Shown: positions 28,252-37,280 of the stretch, in pieces
How positions within the stretch are numbered: position 1 is the first letter of the stretch
Layout of the letters: each line of letters starts with the position of its first letter
Assembly: GCA_003963405.1 (NCBI GenBank)
Contig: RXIY01000066.1
Span: forward strand, 1-55,655
Direction of reading: 5' to 3'
DNA from: Hyphomicrobiales bacterium
GTDB taxonomy: Bacteria; Pseudomonadota; Alphaproteobacteria; Rhizobiales; Beijerinckiaceae
Length of the DNA: 55,655 nt
The notes under the pieces: generated by a model
Seen by the model: the letters and a program-made list of their open reading frames with translations, nothing else
Told to the model about the DNA's origin: nothing
Databases searched by the model: none
Program-made: the position numbers and the translations under genes

Positions 28252-28716
28252 ATGTCAGAGACTGATGCCGGCGCAACGCTTGAGAGCGCGGATATTCTGG
28301 AAATCATGCGCCTCCTGCCGCATCGCTATCCATTCCTGCTCGTCGATCGCATCACGAATATTCGCGGCGACGAGTCCTGCGTCGGCGTCAAGAACGTGAC
28401 GATCAACGAACCCCAGTTCATGGGCCATTTTCCCGAGCGTCCGGTGATGCCGGGCGTGCTGCTGGTCGAGGCCATGGCGCAGACGGCGGGCGTCATCGTC
28501 ATGCGCGCGCAGGGGCAGAGCGAGCGGCCCAAGCTCGTTTATTTCATGACGATCGACGGCGCGAAATTCCGCAAGCCGGTGACGCCCGGCGACCGCGTCG
28601 AATTCCACATGACCAAGACGGCACAGAAGCGAAACATCTGGTGGTATCAGGGTCGCGCGATGGTCGACGGCGCGCTCGTCTGCGAGGCGCAGATCAGCGC
28701 GATGATGGGCGTCTGA
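28252..28716 (+). CDS. fabZ: 3-hydroxyacyl-ACP dehydratase FabZ
   Basis: This enzyme dehydrates 3-hydroxyacyl-ACP in fatty acid elongation and so competes with lipid A synthesis for the same acyl pool. The 154-residue hot-dog-fold protein has the catalytic His59 in [13 protein letters not shown] and Glu73 in [15 protein letters not shown] precedes the ATG. It sits between lpxD and lpxA, the classical order. Confidence 0.97.
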   Translation: MSETDAGATLESADILEIMRLLPHRYPFLLVDRITNIRGDESCVGVKNVTINEPQFMGHFPERPVMPGVLLVEAMAQTAGVIVMRAQGQSERPKLVYFMTIDGAKFRKPVTPGDRVEFHMTKTAQKRNIWWYQGRAMVDGALVCEAQISAMMGV

Positions 28717-28727
28717 CACGCACTCGC

Positions 28728-29531
28728 ATGACGGCGTCGGTGCATCCAAGCGCAATCGTCGAACCGGGCGCGCGGCTCGGCGAGGGCGTCGTGGTCGGCC
28801 CCTTCTGCCATATCGGCGCATCGGTCGAGATCGGGGCCGGCGGCGTGCTGCACTCGCATGTGGCGGTCGCCGGACGCACGCGCATCGGCCCCGGCGCGCG
28901 CATTTTTCCCTTCGCGTCGATCGGCGCGCCGTCGCAGGATCTCAAGGCGGCGCTGCGCGAAGGCCTGGTCGTCATCGGCGCGGATTGCATCATTCGGGAG
29001 GGCGTCACCATCAACGCGGGCGCGGACGCCGGCGCCCGCATCGGCGACCGATGCGCGTTCCTGGCTTATTCCCATGTCGCGCATGACTGCCGCATCGGCT
29101 CGGATGTGGTGCTCGCCAATCAGGCGCTGCTGGGCGGCCATGTCGAGATCGGCGACCATGCGTCGGTCGGCGGCGGCGCGGCGATCCATCAGAATGTGCG
29201 CATCGGCGCCCACGCATTCGTGGGCGGCCTCGCGGGCGTCGAAGGCGACGTCATTCCCTTCGGTCTCGCGGGGGGTAATCGCGCGCATCTATTCGGTCTC
29301 AATCTGGTGGGCTTACGGCGGCGCGGCTTTTCCGCCGAGCGCATCGCGCATTTGAAAGCCGCTTATCGGAAGCTCTTCGGAAAGGAAGACGCGCGAGCCT
29401 TGCGCCAGCGACTCGAAGAGGTGGCCGCGACATATTCCGGCGATGCGGATGCCATGCAGATCTTGGATTTTCTGCGGGCGCCGGCGCAACGTCCGCTCTG
29501 CGCGCCACGCCCGCGCCCGCAGAACGCGTGA
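28728..29531 (+). CDS. lpxA: UDP-N-acetylglucosamine O-acyltransferase LpxA
   Basis: This enzyme performs the first step of lipid A synthesis, 3-O-acylation of UDP-GlcNAc. The 267-residue trimeric beta-helix protein is rich in hexapeptide repeats (IVEPGARLGEGVVVGPFCHI). It has the catalytic His in SHVAHDCRIG and the C-terminal helical domain from about residue 195. It begins 11 bases after fabZ and overlaps lpxB by four bases. Confidence 0.96.
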   Translation: MTASVHPSAIVEPGARLGEGVVVGPFCHIGASVEIGAGGVLHSHVAVAGRTRIGPGARIFPFASIGAPSQDLKAALREGLVVIGADCIIREGVTINAGADAGARIGDRCAFLAYSHVAHDCRIGSDVVLANQALLGGHVEIGDHASVGGGAAIHQNVRIGAHAFVGGLAGVEGDVIPFGLAGGNRAHLFGLNLVGLRRRGFSAERIAHLKAAYRKLFGKEDARALRQRLEEVAATYSGDADAMQILDFLRAPAQRPLCAPRPRPQNA

Positions 29532-30658
29532 CGTGCATCTTCCTCATCGCGGGCGAGGCCTCGGGCGACGCTCTCGGAGCCGCGCTCATGCGCGCCCTGC
29601 GCGAGCGATCGCCCGCCATTCGCTTCGCGGGCGTTGGCGGCGAGGCCATGGCGGGGGAGGGGCTCGTCTCGATCTTCCCCATGACCGACATTGCGGTGAT
29701 GGGGCTGACGCCCGTTCTCGCGCGCCTGCCGAAGCTGGTCGCCCGTATCGCCGGAGCGGCCCGCGCGGCCATAGCTGCAAGACCCGATTGCCTCGTCATC
29801 ATCGACTCGCCTGACTTCACCCATCGGGTCGCGCGCAAGGTTCGGCGAGCGCTGCCGGATCTCCCCATCGTCGATTATGTGAGCCCGACCGTCTGGGCCT
29901 GGCGCCCGGGACGCGCGCGGGCCATGTGCGCCTATGTCGATTGCGTGCTGGCCCTCTTGCCCTTCGAACCCGAGGCGCATCGACGCCTCGGCGGCCCCCG
30001 CTGCGTCTATGTCGGTCATCCGCTCGTCGAGCGCCTCGGAGAGTTCGCGCCCGCGCCTCAAGGCAAGCGGCCGCTGCTTCTCGTCCTCCCCGGCTCGCGA
30101 CGCGCCGAGATCGCGCGCATGACGCCGCTTTACGGCGAGGCGCTCGCATTGCTCCTGCGCGCGCGAAACGATCTCGATGTCGCCATCCCCGTCGCGCCGG
30201 ACATGGACGCGCCCTTGCGTGAGGCGTTGCGCGGCTGGCCGCTCGAACCCCGGCTTTTGTCGCAAGCCGAAAAATTCCCGGCCTTCCGGCAGGCGCGCGC
30301 CGCGCTCGCCACGTCGGGGGCGGCGACGCTGGAGCTGGCGCTCACCGCGGTCCCGATGGCGGTCGCCTATCGCGTTTCGGGTCCGGAGTCGCTGCTGCGC
30401 TTTCTCGTGACGGCGCCCTCCATCGTGCTGCCCAATCTCGTCATCGGCGAAAACGCAGTTCCGGAATACATACAGGAGGCCGCGACGCCTCGCGCGCTCG
30501 CCGACGCGCTGGCGCCGCTTCTCGACGAGACGGCTGCGCGCGCCGCGCAGCTTGCCGCATTCCGGCGCGTGCGCGCCCGGTTGCTCGAGGCCGGCTGGCG
30601 CCCCAGCGCGCGCGCCGCCGAGGTCGTCCTCGATTATGCGGCGCGCGGGCGCGGCTGA
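29528..30658 (+). CDS. lpxB: Lipid-A-disaccharide synthase LpxB
   Basis: This enzyme joins UDP-2,3-diacylglucosamine and lipid X to form the lipid A disaccharide. The 376-residue GT-B glycosyltransferase carries FLIAGEASGDALG at the N-terminus, DYVSPTVWAWRPGRA, and in the C-terminal half VLPGSRRAEI and TSGAATLELAL. The start is GTG (GTGA overlap with lpxA). In many alphaproteobacteria lpxI (LpxI hydrolase) lies between lpxA and lpxB; here it does not. Confidence 0.95.
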   Translation: MTCIFLIAGEASGDALGAALMRALRERSPAIRFAGVGGEAMAGEGLVSIFPMTDIAVMGLTPVLARLPKLVARIAGAARAAIAARPDCLVIIDSPDFTHRVARKVRRALPDLPIVDYVSPTVWAWRPGRARAMCAYVDCVLALLPFEPEAHRRLGGPRCVYVGHPLVERLGEFAPAPQGKRPLLLVLPGSRRAEIARMTPLYGEALALLLRARNDLDVAIPVAPDMDAPLREALRGWPLEPRLLSQAEKFPAFRQARAALATSGAATLELALTAVPMAVAYRVSGPESLLRFLVTAPSIVLPNLVIGENAVPEYIQEAATPRALADALAPLLDETAARAAQLAAFRRVRARLLEAGWRPSARAAEVVLDYAARGRG

Positions 30659-30695
30659 CGCCGTCTGCGAGCGGTGGACGGCAAAGCCTTTCCGC

Positions 30696-30723
30696 TTGTA
30701 TCTTTATGCGCCGCACTCATAAT
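30696..30723 (+). promoter_or_regulatory. Candidate promoter of the amino-acid permease gene
   Basis: TTGTAT (30696-30701) and CATAAT (30718-30723) are 16 bases apart. The leader to the TTG start at 30778 would be about 48 bases. Confidence 0.5.
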
Positions 30724-30777
30724 CGCCTCAAAGTTTCAAAGGGCGACGCCGCGTCGTCCGGGTGAAAGGGAGACGCG

Positions 30778-32223
30778 TTGAGCGCCGTGGCGAGGAAAAT
30801 CTATTTCACCCGCAAGTCCCTGCACGCGATCATCGAGGCGCATGAGGCGCAGGGCGAGGGCGGACTGAAGCGCGCGCTCGGCTGGGCGTCGCTCATGTCG
30901 CTCGGCATCGGCGGCATCATCGGCGCGGGCATTTTCGTGCTCACGGGCACTGCGGCCGCGAATTACGCCGGGCCGGGCGTGATGATTTCCTTCATCCTCT
31001 CGGGCGTGGCCTGCGCCTTCGTCGCGCTCTGCTACGCAGAACTCGCCGCGCTCATTCCCGTCTCGGGCAGCACCTACACCTATACCTACATCACCATGGG
31101 CGAGATTTTCGCCTGGATCATCGGCTGGAACCTCATTCTCGAATATGCGGCGGGCGCGGCGACGGTCGCGGTCGGCTGGGCCGGATATTTCAATCGTGTG
31201 CTGCATGGTTTGGGCATCCATGCGCCAGAGGCGCTCACGACCGCCTATTTCGCGCCGCTCGCCAGCAATCCGTCAGCGCATGGGCTTTTCAACGCGCCGG
31301 CGGCGGGCGTCATCTTGCTGCTGACGGCGCTCCTTGTGCGCGGCACGTCGGAATCGAGCCTCTTCAACAACATCATCGTCGCCATCAAGGTCACCGTGGT
31401 TCTGATGGTGATCTTCTTCGGCGCCGCGCATGTCGACGCGGCCAACTGGACGCCGCTCATCCCTGAGAATACGGGCGAGTTCGGCGTCTATGGCTGGAGC
31501 GGCGTCGCGCGCGGCGCCTCGGTCGTGTTCTTCGCCTATGTCGGCTTCGATTCGGTCTCGACCGCCGCGCAGGAGGCACATACGCCGCAGCGCGACATCC
31601 CCATCGGAATCATCGGTTCGCTCATCGTCTGCACGATTCTTTATGTCGCGGTCGCGGCGGTGGCGACGGGCGTCGTCAACTATAGAGAACTCGGCGTGCC
31701 GGACCCGATGGCGCTCGTCATGGACCGCACCGGCATCGCCTGGCTCGCCTGGGTCGTGAAGTTCGGCGCGCTCGCCGGGCTCACCACGGCGATTCTGGTG
31801 CTGCTCTACGGGCAGACGCGCATTTTCTTCACCATGGCGCAGGACGGGCTGCTGCCGGCGGTTTTCGGCAGGCTGCACGAACGCTACCGCACGCCGGCGG
31901 TGAGTCAGATTCTCGTCGGCGTCGTCGTGGCGCTCGCGGCGGGGCTTTTCCCCATCGACATTCTCGGCGAGATGGTGAGCATCGGCACGCTCGCCGCTTT
32001 CGCGCTCGTCTGCATCGCGGTGATCAATCTGCGCCGGATGCATCCCGAGATGCATCGTCCCTTCCGCGCGCCCGGCATTCCTGTGATGCCGCTGCTCGGC
32101 ATTCTGTCCTGTCTGGCGCTGATGGTGGCGCTGCCGCTCGACACATGGTTGCGGCTGCTGATCTGGACGGCGCTCGGCATCGCCATTTACATGGGCTACG
32201 GGATTCGGCACGCGAGACGCTAG
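30778..32223 (+). CDS. APC-family amino acid permease (cationic amino acid transporter-like)
   Basis: This is an inner-membrane amino acid transporter of the APC superfamily. The 481-residue protein has about 12 hydrophobic helices. The substrate-binding first-helix motif is GIGGIIGAGIFVLTG (about residues 42-56), and GRxxAMARDxxLP-type features appear as GQTRIFFTMAQDGLLP. It resembles YfnA/CAT-type permeases; the exact substrate is not predictable. The start is TTG, supported by AAAGGGAG five bases upstream. It is transcribed alone. Confidence 0.9.
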   Translation: MSAVARKIYFTRKSLHAIIEAHEAQGEGGLKRALGWASLMSLGIGGIIGAGIFVLTGTAAANYAGPGVMISFILSGVACAFVALCYAELAALIPVSGSTYTYTYITMGEIFAWIIGWNLILEYAAGAATVAVGWAGYFNRVLHGLGIHAPEALTTAYFAPLASNPSAHGLFNAPAAGVILLLTALLVRGTSESSLFNNIIVAIKVTVVLMVIFFGAAHVDAANWTPLIPENTGEFGVYGWSGVARGASVVFFAYVGFDSVSTAAQEAHTPQRDIPIGIIGSLIVCTILYVAVAAVATGVVNYRELGVPDPMALVMDRTGIAWLAWVVKFGALAGLTTAILVLLYGQTRIFFTMAQDGLLPAVFGRLHERYRTPAVSQILVGVVVALAAGLFPIDILGEMVSIGTLAAFALVCIAVINLRRMHPEMHRPFRAPGIPVMPLLGILSCLALMVALPLDTWLRLLIWTALGIAIYMGYGIRHARR

Positions 32224-32278
32224 AGCCTTTCAGATCCGACGGACTAAGGATCGAGCTCCAGCTTCTCGGCTTCGTCAC

Positions 32279-32318
32279 GCTTTCCGCCGCCGAACCGGCT
32301 CCCACTTCGGCGGAAAGC
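32279..32318 (+). repeat. Inverted repeat in the photolyase 5' region
   Basis: Arms GCTTTCCGCCG (32279-32289) and its exact complement (32308-32318) are separated by 18 bases, directly before the photolyase ribosome binding site. No T tract follows. It could be a leader hairpin or an operator. Confidence 0.45.
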
Positions 32319-32339
32319 GCTTTCGCGCGAGGAGGCGCC

Positions 32340-33770
32340 ATGACCGCGCCGCTCATCGTCTGGTTTCGCAACGACCTGCGCCTCGACGACAATCCGGCGC
32401 TTCGCGCCGCCGCCGACAGGGGCGCCCCGATCGTCGCGCTTTATGCGCTGGACGACGAGAGCGCCGGCGACTGGCGCATGGGCGCGGCGAGCCGCTGGTG
32501 GCTGCATCATTCGCTCGCGGCGCTCGCGGAAGATCTGTCGCGTCTCGGGCTTCCGCTCACGCTGCGGCGCGGGCGCGCGGAATTCGTGCTCGAAGGCCTG
32601 ATCGAGGAGACGGGCGCGCGGGCCGTCTACTGGAACCGGCTCTATGAGCCCTGGGCGATGCGGCGCGACAGTGAGATCAAGGCGTCCTTGCGCGCGCGCG
32701 GGCTGACGGCGGAAAGCTTCAATGGCGCGCTGCTTTTCGAACCCGCGCTGATGCGCAACAAATCGGGCGAGCCCTTCAAGGTTTTCTCGCCTTTCTGGCG
32801 CGCCTGTCTCGCTTCGGGCGGGCCTGCGGTGCCGCTGCCCGCGCCTGAACGGCTCGAGGCCGCGCCGGCGCCGGAGAGCGACGCGCTCGACGACTGGGTA
32901 CTCCTGCCGACAAAACCCGACTGGGCCGGCGGACTGCGCGAGACGTGGCGCGTCGGAGAGGCGCCCGCGCGGGCGCGGCTCGCCGAATTCGCCCGAAGCC
33001 GCGCGCAGGAATACAAGACCGCGCGCGATTTCATGGCGGAGGAGGGCGTCTCCCGGCTTTCGCCGCATCTGCATTTTGGCGAGGTCTCGCCGCGTCGCGT
33101 CTGGGCCGAGGTGACGCGCGAGGCGGGGGAGGCGGGGCTCCCCTATCTTCGCGAACTCGGATGGCGGGAGTTCTGCCATCATCTGCTCGTCGCGTCGCCC
33201 GACATGCCCGAGCGCCCGCTCGACCGGCGCTTCGACGATTTTCCCTGGCGCGACGATCCGGCGGCGCTGGCGGCCTGGACGAAAGGCCGCACCGGCTATC
33301 CGCTGGTCGACGCCGCCATGCGCGAATTATGGCTTACGGGCTACATGCACAATCGCGCGCGCATGGTCGCCGCGAGCTTCCTCGTCAAACATCTGCTCAT
33401 TCCCTGGCAGGTCGGCGAGCGCTGGTTCTGGGACACGCTCGTCGACGCCGATCTCGCCAACAACAGCGGCGGCTGGCAATGGGTCGCGGGCTGCGGCGCC
33501 GACGCCGCGCCTTATTTTCGCGTGTTCAATCCCGTGCTACAGGGCGAGAAATTCGATCCCGATGGCGCTTATGTGCGTCGCTACGTTCCTGAACTCGCAA
33601 AGCTCGACGCGCGCTACATCCACCGGCCCTGGGAGGCGCCGACGGAGATATTGCGCAAGGCGGGCGTGCGGTTGGGCGAGACCTATCCGCATCCCGTCGT
33701 CGACCATGCCGAGGGGCGCGCGCGGGCGTTGGCTGTCTTTGAGGAGCTGCGGGGGAACAGGGATTCATGA
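32340..33770 (+). CDS. phrB: Deoxyribodipyrimidine photo-lyase (cryptochrome/photolyase class I)
   Basis: This enzyme repairs UV-induced cyclobutane pyrimidine dimers with blue light and FAD. The 476-residue protein has the N-terminal antenna domain (VWFRNDLRLDDNPAL). The FAD-binding half contains ARDFMAEEGVSRLSPHLHFGE, GRTGYPLVDAAMRELWLTGYMHNRARM and WQWVAGCGADAAPYFR. GAGGAGG lies just before the ATG. A cryptochrome with only signalling function cannot be excluded, but all catalytic-domain landmarks are present. Confidence 0.95.
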   Translation: MTAPLIVWFRNDLRLDDNPALRAAADRGAPIVALYALDDESAGDWRMGAASRWWLHHSLAALAEDLSRLGLPLTLRRGRAEFVLEGLIEETGARAVYWNRLYEPWAMRRDSEIKASLRARGLTAESFNGALLFEPALMRNKSGEPFKVFSPFWRACLASGGPAVPLPAPERLEAAPAPESDALDDWVLLPTKPDWAGGLRETWRVGEAPARARLAEFARSRAQEYKTARDFMAEEGVSRLSPHLHFGEVSPRRVWAEVTREAGEAGLPYLRELGWREFCHHLLVASPDMPERPLDRRFDDFPWRDDPAALAAWTKGRTGYPLVDAAMRELWLTGYMHNRARMVAASFLVKHLLIPWQVGERWFWDTLVDADLANNSGGWQWVAGCGADAAPYFRVFNPVLQGEKFDPDGAYVRRYVPELAKLDARYIHRPWEAPTEILRKAGVRLGETYPHPVVDHAEGRARALAVFEELRGNRDS

Positions 33771-33846
33771 CCTACCGCCTGCCCCGGCTTGCCTTGCCGC
33801 GCGCGGAATGACAAACCCGCTGGCGTAGGCCACCCATCGGACGCAC

Positions 33847-34869
33847 ATGCCCCCGGACATCAGACCCTTCGAAGAAATACGCATGCTCTTCGCCGCCCTG
33901 CCGGGGCCGAGCCTGGAGAGCGTCGCGGGCGTACGGGCGCGCGACGCCGAATTGACCAAGCCGCCGGGCGCGCTCGGCCGACTGGAGGACATTGTCGAAT
34001 GGCTCGCCGCCTGGCAGGGCGCGTCCGAGCCGAAGATCGAGCGGCCTCTGGTGGCGGTCTATGCGGGCAATCACGGGGTCGTCGCGCAGGGCGTCTCGGC
34101 CTTTCCGGCGAGCGTCACCGCGCAGATGGTCGAAAATTTCCGCAGCGGCGGCGCCGCCATCAACCAGATTTGCAAGGCGCATGGCGTCGGGCTCAAGGTC
34201 TATGAGCTCGCGCTCGAGCGCCCGACGCAGGACTTCACAGCGGCGCCGGCAATGGACGAGCGCGAGGCGGCCGCGACCTTCGCCTATGGCTTCGAGGCGA
34301 TCGAAGGCGGGATCGACCTGCTGGCGCCCGGCGAAATGGGCATCGGCAATACGACGAGCGCGGCGGCGATTTACGCGGCGCTCTACGGCGGCCCGGCGTC
34401 GCGCTGGACCGGGCGCGGGACGGGCGTGGACGACGCGGGGCTTTCGCGCAAGAACGCCGCCATCGAAAAGGCGCTGGCGCTTCATGGGCCGCATCTTTCC
34501 GATCCGCTGGAGATCATGCGCCGCCTCGGCGGGCGCGAAATCGCCGCCATGATGGGCGCGATCACGGCGGCGCGGCTCAACCGCGTGCCGGTGGCGCTCG
34601 ACGGCTATGTGGCCTGCGCGGCGGCGGCGCTGCTGCACGCCATGGCGCCCGACGCCATCGACCATTGCATCGCGGGCCATGTGTCGGCCGAAGGCGCGCA
34701 CCGGGACGTGCTGGAGCGGCTCGGCAAGAAGCCGCTGCTCGATCTCGGCATGCGGCTCGGGGAAGGCTCCGGGGCTGGCCTCGCCATCGCGCTGATCAAG
34801 ACCGCGCTCGCCTGCCATCGGGGCATGGCGACTTTCGCCAGCGCGGGCGTGAGCGAAAAAAGCGACTAG
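33847..34869 (+). CDS. cobT: Nicotinate-nucleotide-dimethylbenzimidazole phosphoribosyltransferase
   Basis: This enzyme activates 5,6-dimethylbenzimidazole to alpha-ribazole phosphate for the lower ligand of cobalamin. The 340-residue protein has KPPGALGRLE near residue 45, the VYAGNHGVVAQGVSAFP block, the GEMGIGNTTSAAA loop and the C-terminal GMRLGEGSGAGLA that contains the conserved catalytic Glu. It is the CobT of Salmonella, named CobU in Pseudomonas; it is not the CobT cobaltochelatase subunit. It lies 20 kb from the main cob operon, with no riboswitch visible upstream. Confidence 0.95.
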   Translation: MPPDIRPFEEIRMLFAALPGPSLESVAGVRARDAELTKPPGALGRLEDIVEWLAAWQGASEPKIERPLVAVYAGNHGVVAQGVSAFPASVTAQMVENFRSGGAAINQICKAHGVGLKVYELALERPTQDFTAAPAMDEREAAATFAYGFEAIEGGIDLLAPGEMGIGNTTSAAAIYAALYGGPASRWTGRGTGVDDAGLSRKNAAIEKALALHGPHLSDPLEIMRRLGGREIAAMMGAITAARLNRVPVALDGYVACAAAALLHAMAPDAIDHCIAGHVSAEGAHRDVLERLGKKPLLDLGMRLGEGSGAGLAIALIKTALACHRGMATFASAGVSEKSD

Positions 34870-34899
34870 ACCCAGGCCGCCGCGCGGGAGCCCTTTTCC

Positions 34900-35739
34900 A
34901 TGAACCCGGACCTTCTGTCCGCCCCTGTTTCCATGCTGTTTGCGGCGATCGCCGGCGCGGCCCTCGTCGCGCTTCTCGCCATCGCCCGCGCGCGACGCCA
35001 TCCCGCCCTTTACCTCACGGACGCCGCGGCGGCGGCGGGTCTCCTTGATCTCTTCTCGGCCAGCGCCTTTGGCTGGACCCTGGCGCCGCGCGAAATGCTG
35101 TTTGCGCTCTATGCGGCCGTCTTCTCGGGGGTCTCGGCGCTCACGCTGTCGCGCATGGCGAGAGACGCCGCCATCGGCTTCCCGGTGCGGACCATTCTGA
35201 TCCGGCAAGGCGCGATGGCCTATATCTTTGCGCCTGTCGGCTTCTGGCGGCCGCTCGTTTCGCTTCTGCTGATGTGCTATTTCCTGTTCGAGGCGATGGG
35301 CTGGCTGAGGGGAAGCGAGGCGCCCATTCCGCAGACCGGGGAGAAGGACTTTCGTCCCCCGCTCTTTCCGCCCCGGCGCATCCGTGGCCCGCGCGAATTC
35401 GCCCTTGCGGGGCTCAGCGCAGCCTTTGTCTATGTGTTCGCCATGGGCGTAAACAGGCTTCCTGACGCGCCGCCGCCCGAGCCGCCGCGTCAGGAGGAGG
35501 CATCCGTCAGCGAGGAGCCGGCGACGGCCGCGCCGGTCGAAGAGGCGAGGGCGCCCGAGGCGGGGCAAACCTACACGGCCGTTGCGGGCGAGACGCTCAA
35601 ATCCATCGCCAAAAAACTCTACGGCGATCCCGCCAAATGGCGCGCTCTCGCCGCCGCCAATCCCGGCCTCAGGGCGAAAGCGAAGTTGAAGGCGGGGCAG
35701 ACGGTCAATTTGCCGGAGCCGCCGACGATCAACCGATGA
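34900..35739 (+). CDS. Membrane protein with C-terminal LysM domain, function unknown
   Basis: This 279-residue protein has several N-terminal membrane helices (AAIAGAALVALLAIA; a second and third within residues 40-135) and another near 165-180. A Pro/Glu-rich linker follows, then a single LysM domain (about residues 221-272) with GETLKSIAKKLYGDPAKW and LKAGQTVNLP. LysM domains bind peptidoglycan-like glycans, so the tail is probably periplasmic. It follows cobT by 30 bases and may be co-transcribed. Its end overlaps the convergent 5-FCL gene by 11 bases. Confidence 0.8.
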   Translation: MNPDLLSAPVSMLFAAIAGAALVALLAIARARRHPALYLTDAAAAAGLLDLFSASAFGWTLAPREMLFALYAAVFSGVSALTLSRMARDAAIGFPVRTILIRQGAMAYIFAPVGFWRPLVSLLLMCYFLFEAMGWLRGSEAPIPQTGEKDFRPPLFPPRRIRGPREFALAGLSAAFVYVFAMGVNRLPDAPPPEPPRQEEASVSEEPATAAPVEEARAPEAGQTYTAVAGETLKSIAKKLYGDPAKWRALAAANPGLRAKAKLKAGQTVNLPEPPTINR

Positions 35740-36328
35740 TGTCAGCCGGAACGATGGTCTCGCGCTCGGTCATCAGATAATCGAGCCGCTCGTCATGCGG
35801 TTCGGTGGGAACGCGGTCCGCCTCCTGGCAGGAATAGGCGACCCCGATCGCAGCGACGGGCTTCGTCGCCCGCAATCCGGAAAGCGTGGCGTCGTAGATG
35901 CCGCCGCCATAGCCGAGCCGAAAGCCCCGCCGGTCGAAGGCGGCGAGCGGGGAGAAGAGAATGTCTGGGTCGCGCGCGGTCTTGTCCTCCGCGGGCTCCG
36001 AAAGGCCGAATGGTCCCTTCACCAGATCGTCGCCCGGCGCGAAGTCGCGAAACACCAGCGGATGCCTCACCTTGTGCATGACGGGCAGGACCACGCGATA
36101 GCCCTGCGCGGCGAGGGCGTCGATCAGCGGGCGGGTGTTGAGCTCGCTGCGAATCGGCCAGTAGACCGAGACGACGGGCATGGAAAGACCGGCGTCGGCT
36201 ACGATTTTCGCGACGAGAACCACCCCCCGCTCGGCTACGGCCGCCGCTGCGGCATGAGCTTCATTCGGCGCCACGAGGTCGCGGCGCGCCAGCGAACGCC
36301 GGCGCAGGTCGGTTTTCGGATCGGTCAT
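35729..36328 (-). CDS. 5-formyltetrahydrofolate cyclo-ligase
   Basis: This ATP-dependent enzyme converts 5-formyl-THF to 5,10-methenyl-THF. The 199-residue protein contains the conserved VSVYWPIRSELNTRPL block and the phosphate/substrate-binding C-terminal stretch LGYGGGIYDATL. It lies immediately downstream of the 6S RNA gene on the same strand, an old and widespread association (ygfA-ssrS), so the two may share a transcript. It is convergent with the LysM gene. Confidence 0.93.
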   Translation of the reverse strand: MTDPKTDLRRRSLARRDLVAPNEAHAAAAAVAERGVVLVAKIVADAGLSMPVVSVYWPIRSELNTRPLIDALAAQGYRVVLPVMHKVRHPLVFRDFAPGDDLVKGPFGLSEPAEDKTARDPDILFSPLAAFDRRGFRLGYGGGIYDATLSGLRATKPVAAIGVAYSCQEADRVPTEPHDERLDYLMTERETIVPADIIG

Positions 36329-36335
36329 GGGAAAC

Positions 36336-36480
36336 GGGCCGGGAGAAGAGCAGCGGGAAAGCGCGGGCCACGTGAGCCGTGGGACATCGATCCCGGGAAC
36401 CTACAACGTAGGTGGGCGCCATGTAGCCAAGCCCACGGGCAAGGCCAGGGACAGCTCCCTTAAGGATCGATAAGGCCCCG
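36336..36480 (-). ncRNA. ssrS: 6S RNA
   Basis: On the minus strand the 36336-36480 segment folds with closing GC-rich ends (GGGGCC near 36478 with GGCCCG near 36340). It contains the alphaproteobacterial 6S-like blocks CCUUAAGGGAGCUGUCCC, CUUGCCCGUGGGCUUGGC and CACCUACGUUGUAGGUUCCC. It precedes 5-formyltetrahydrofolate cyclo-ligase, the classical neighbour. 6S RNA binds the housekeeping RNA polymerase holoenzyme as a promoter mimic. The ends are approximate; a TTTATT -10-like box lies at 36484-36489. Confidence 0.85.
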
Positions 36481-36557
36481 GGGAATAAAGTCCTGCACGC
36501 ACCCCGCAGCGCCGCATTCGTATTTTAGCGCAGCGCCGCGCGCGGCGCCAGTCGCCT

Positions 36558-37280
36558 TCAGGCGTATTCCGGCTCCGCCGGCGCTTCCTCGGCCTGCGCG
36601 GCGATATCGACCGGCAGGCGTTTAATGCGGATAAGCGTGAAGAGGCCGAAGGGCGGGAGCAGGCGGCGCTCGACGAGCTGCATGTCCGCGCGCTGGTCGA
36701 TCCAGTCGCCGATGATCGACCAGGGGAATTGCGGGCGCCATCCGAGCCTGGGGGCGACATGCCGATCGAGCCACGTCTCGAGAATGGCGAAAGGATCGTC
36801 CTTGCGGCTGACATGGTTGACGAGGACGATTTCGCCGCCGACGCGCACCACGCGGGCCAGCTCGTCGAGCATGGCCTCGGGCTCCGGCGCGACGGTGAGC
36901 ACATAGGGTGCCACGACGCAGGCGAAGGAGCCGTCCGCGAAGGCCATGCGCGTCGCGTCCATCTTGGAGAGACCGGCGACATGGCGCAGCGATTCGCGAT
37001 CGACCCGCTGGGCGGCGCGGCGCAGCATCGGCTCGGAGAGGTCGACGCCGTAAACCTCCGTGTGGGGCTCGAACATCGGCAATTCGAGGCCGGTGCCGAC
37101 GCCCACGTCGAGAATGGGGCCGTCCGCCCTGGAGGCGGCGGCGGCGGCGGCGCGGCGTCCCGGCTTCAGCACGGCGGTGAAGGTCAGATCATAGATGGGA
37201 GCCCAGCGCGCATAAGCCGCCTCGACGTCGCAATTGTCGAGCGTCTCGGCATCGCGGGTGTAATCTCTGGCTTCGCTCAT
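36558..37280 (-). CDS. pmtA: Phosphatidylethanolamine N-methyltransferase PmtA (Rhodobacter type)
   Basis: This is a SAM-dependent methyltransferase of 240 residues. After [14 protein letters not shown] comes the SAM motif [12 protein letters not shown] (residues 57-68), then [12 protein letters not shown] and [13 protein letters not shown]. This combination matches the Rhodobacter sphaeroides-type PmtA, which methylates phosphatidylethanolamine towards phosphatidylcholine. A ubiquinone-type methyltransferase is an alternative but fits less well. The ATG overlaps the mnmA stop by four bases, so the two are coupled. Confidence 0.78.
   Translation of the reverse strand: MSEARDYTRDAETLDNCDVEAAYARWAPIYDLTFTAVLKPGRRAAAAAASRADGPILDVGVGTGLELPMFEPHTEVYGVDLSEPMLRRAAQRVDRESLRHVAGLSKMDATRMAFADGSFACVVAPYVLTVAPEPEAMLDELARVVRVGGEIVLVNHVSRKDDPFAILETWLDRHVAPRLGWRPQFPWSIIGDWIDQRADMQLVERRLLPPFGLFTLIRIKRLPVDIAAQAEEAPAEPEYA

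Noticed and set aside
33847-34869. cobT as the cobaltochelatase subunit partner of CobN
   Set aside because: The motifs (GNTTSAAA, GAGNHG-type block) are those of the phosphoribosyltransferase; the chelatase CobT has a von Willebrand domain that is absent here.
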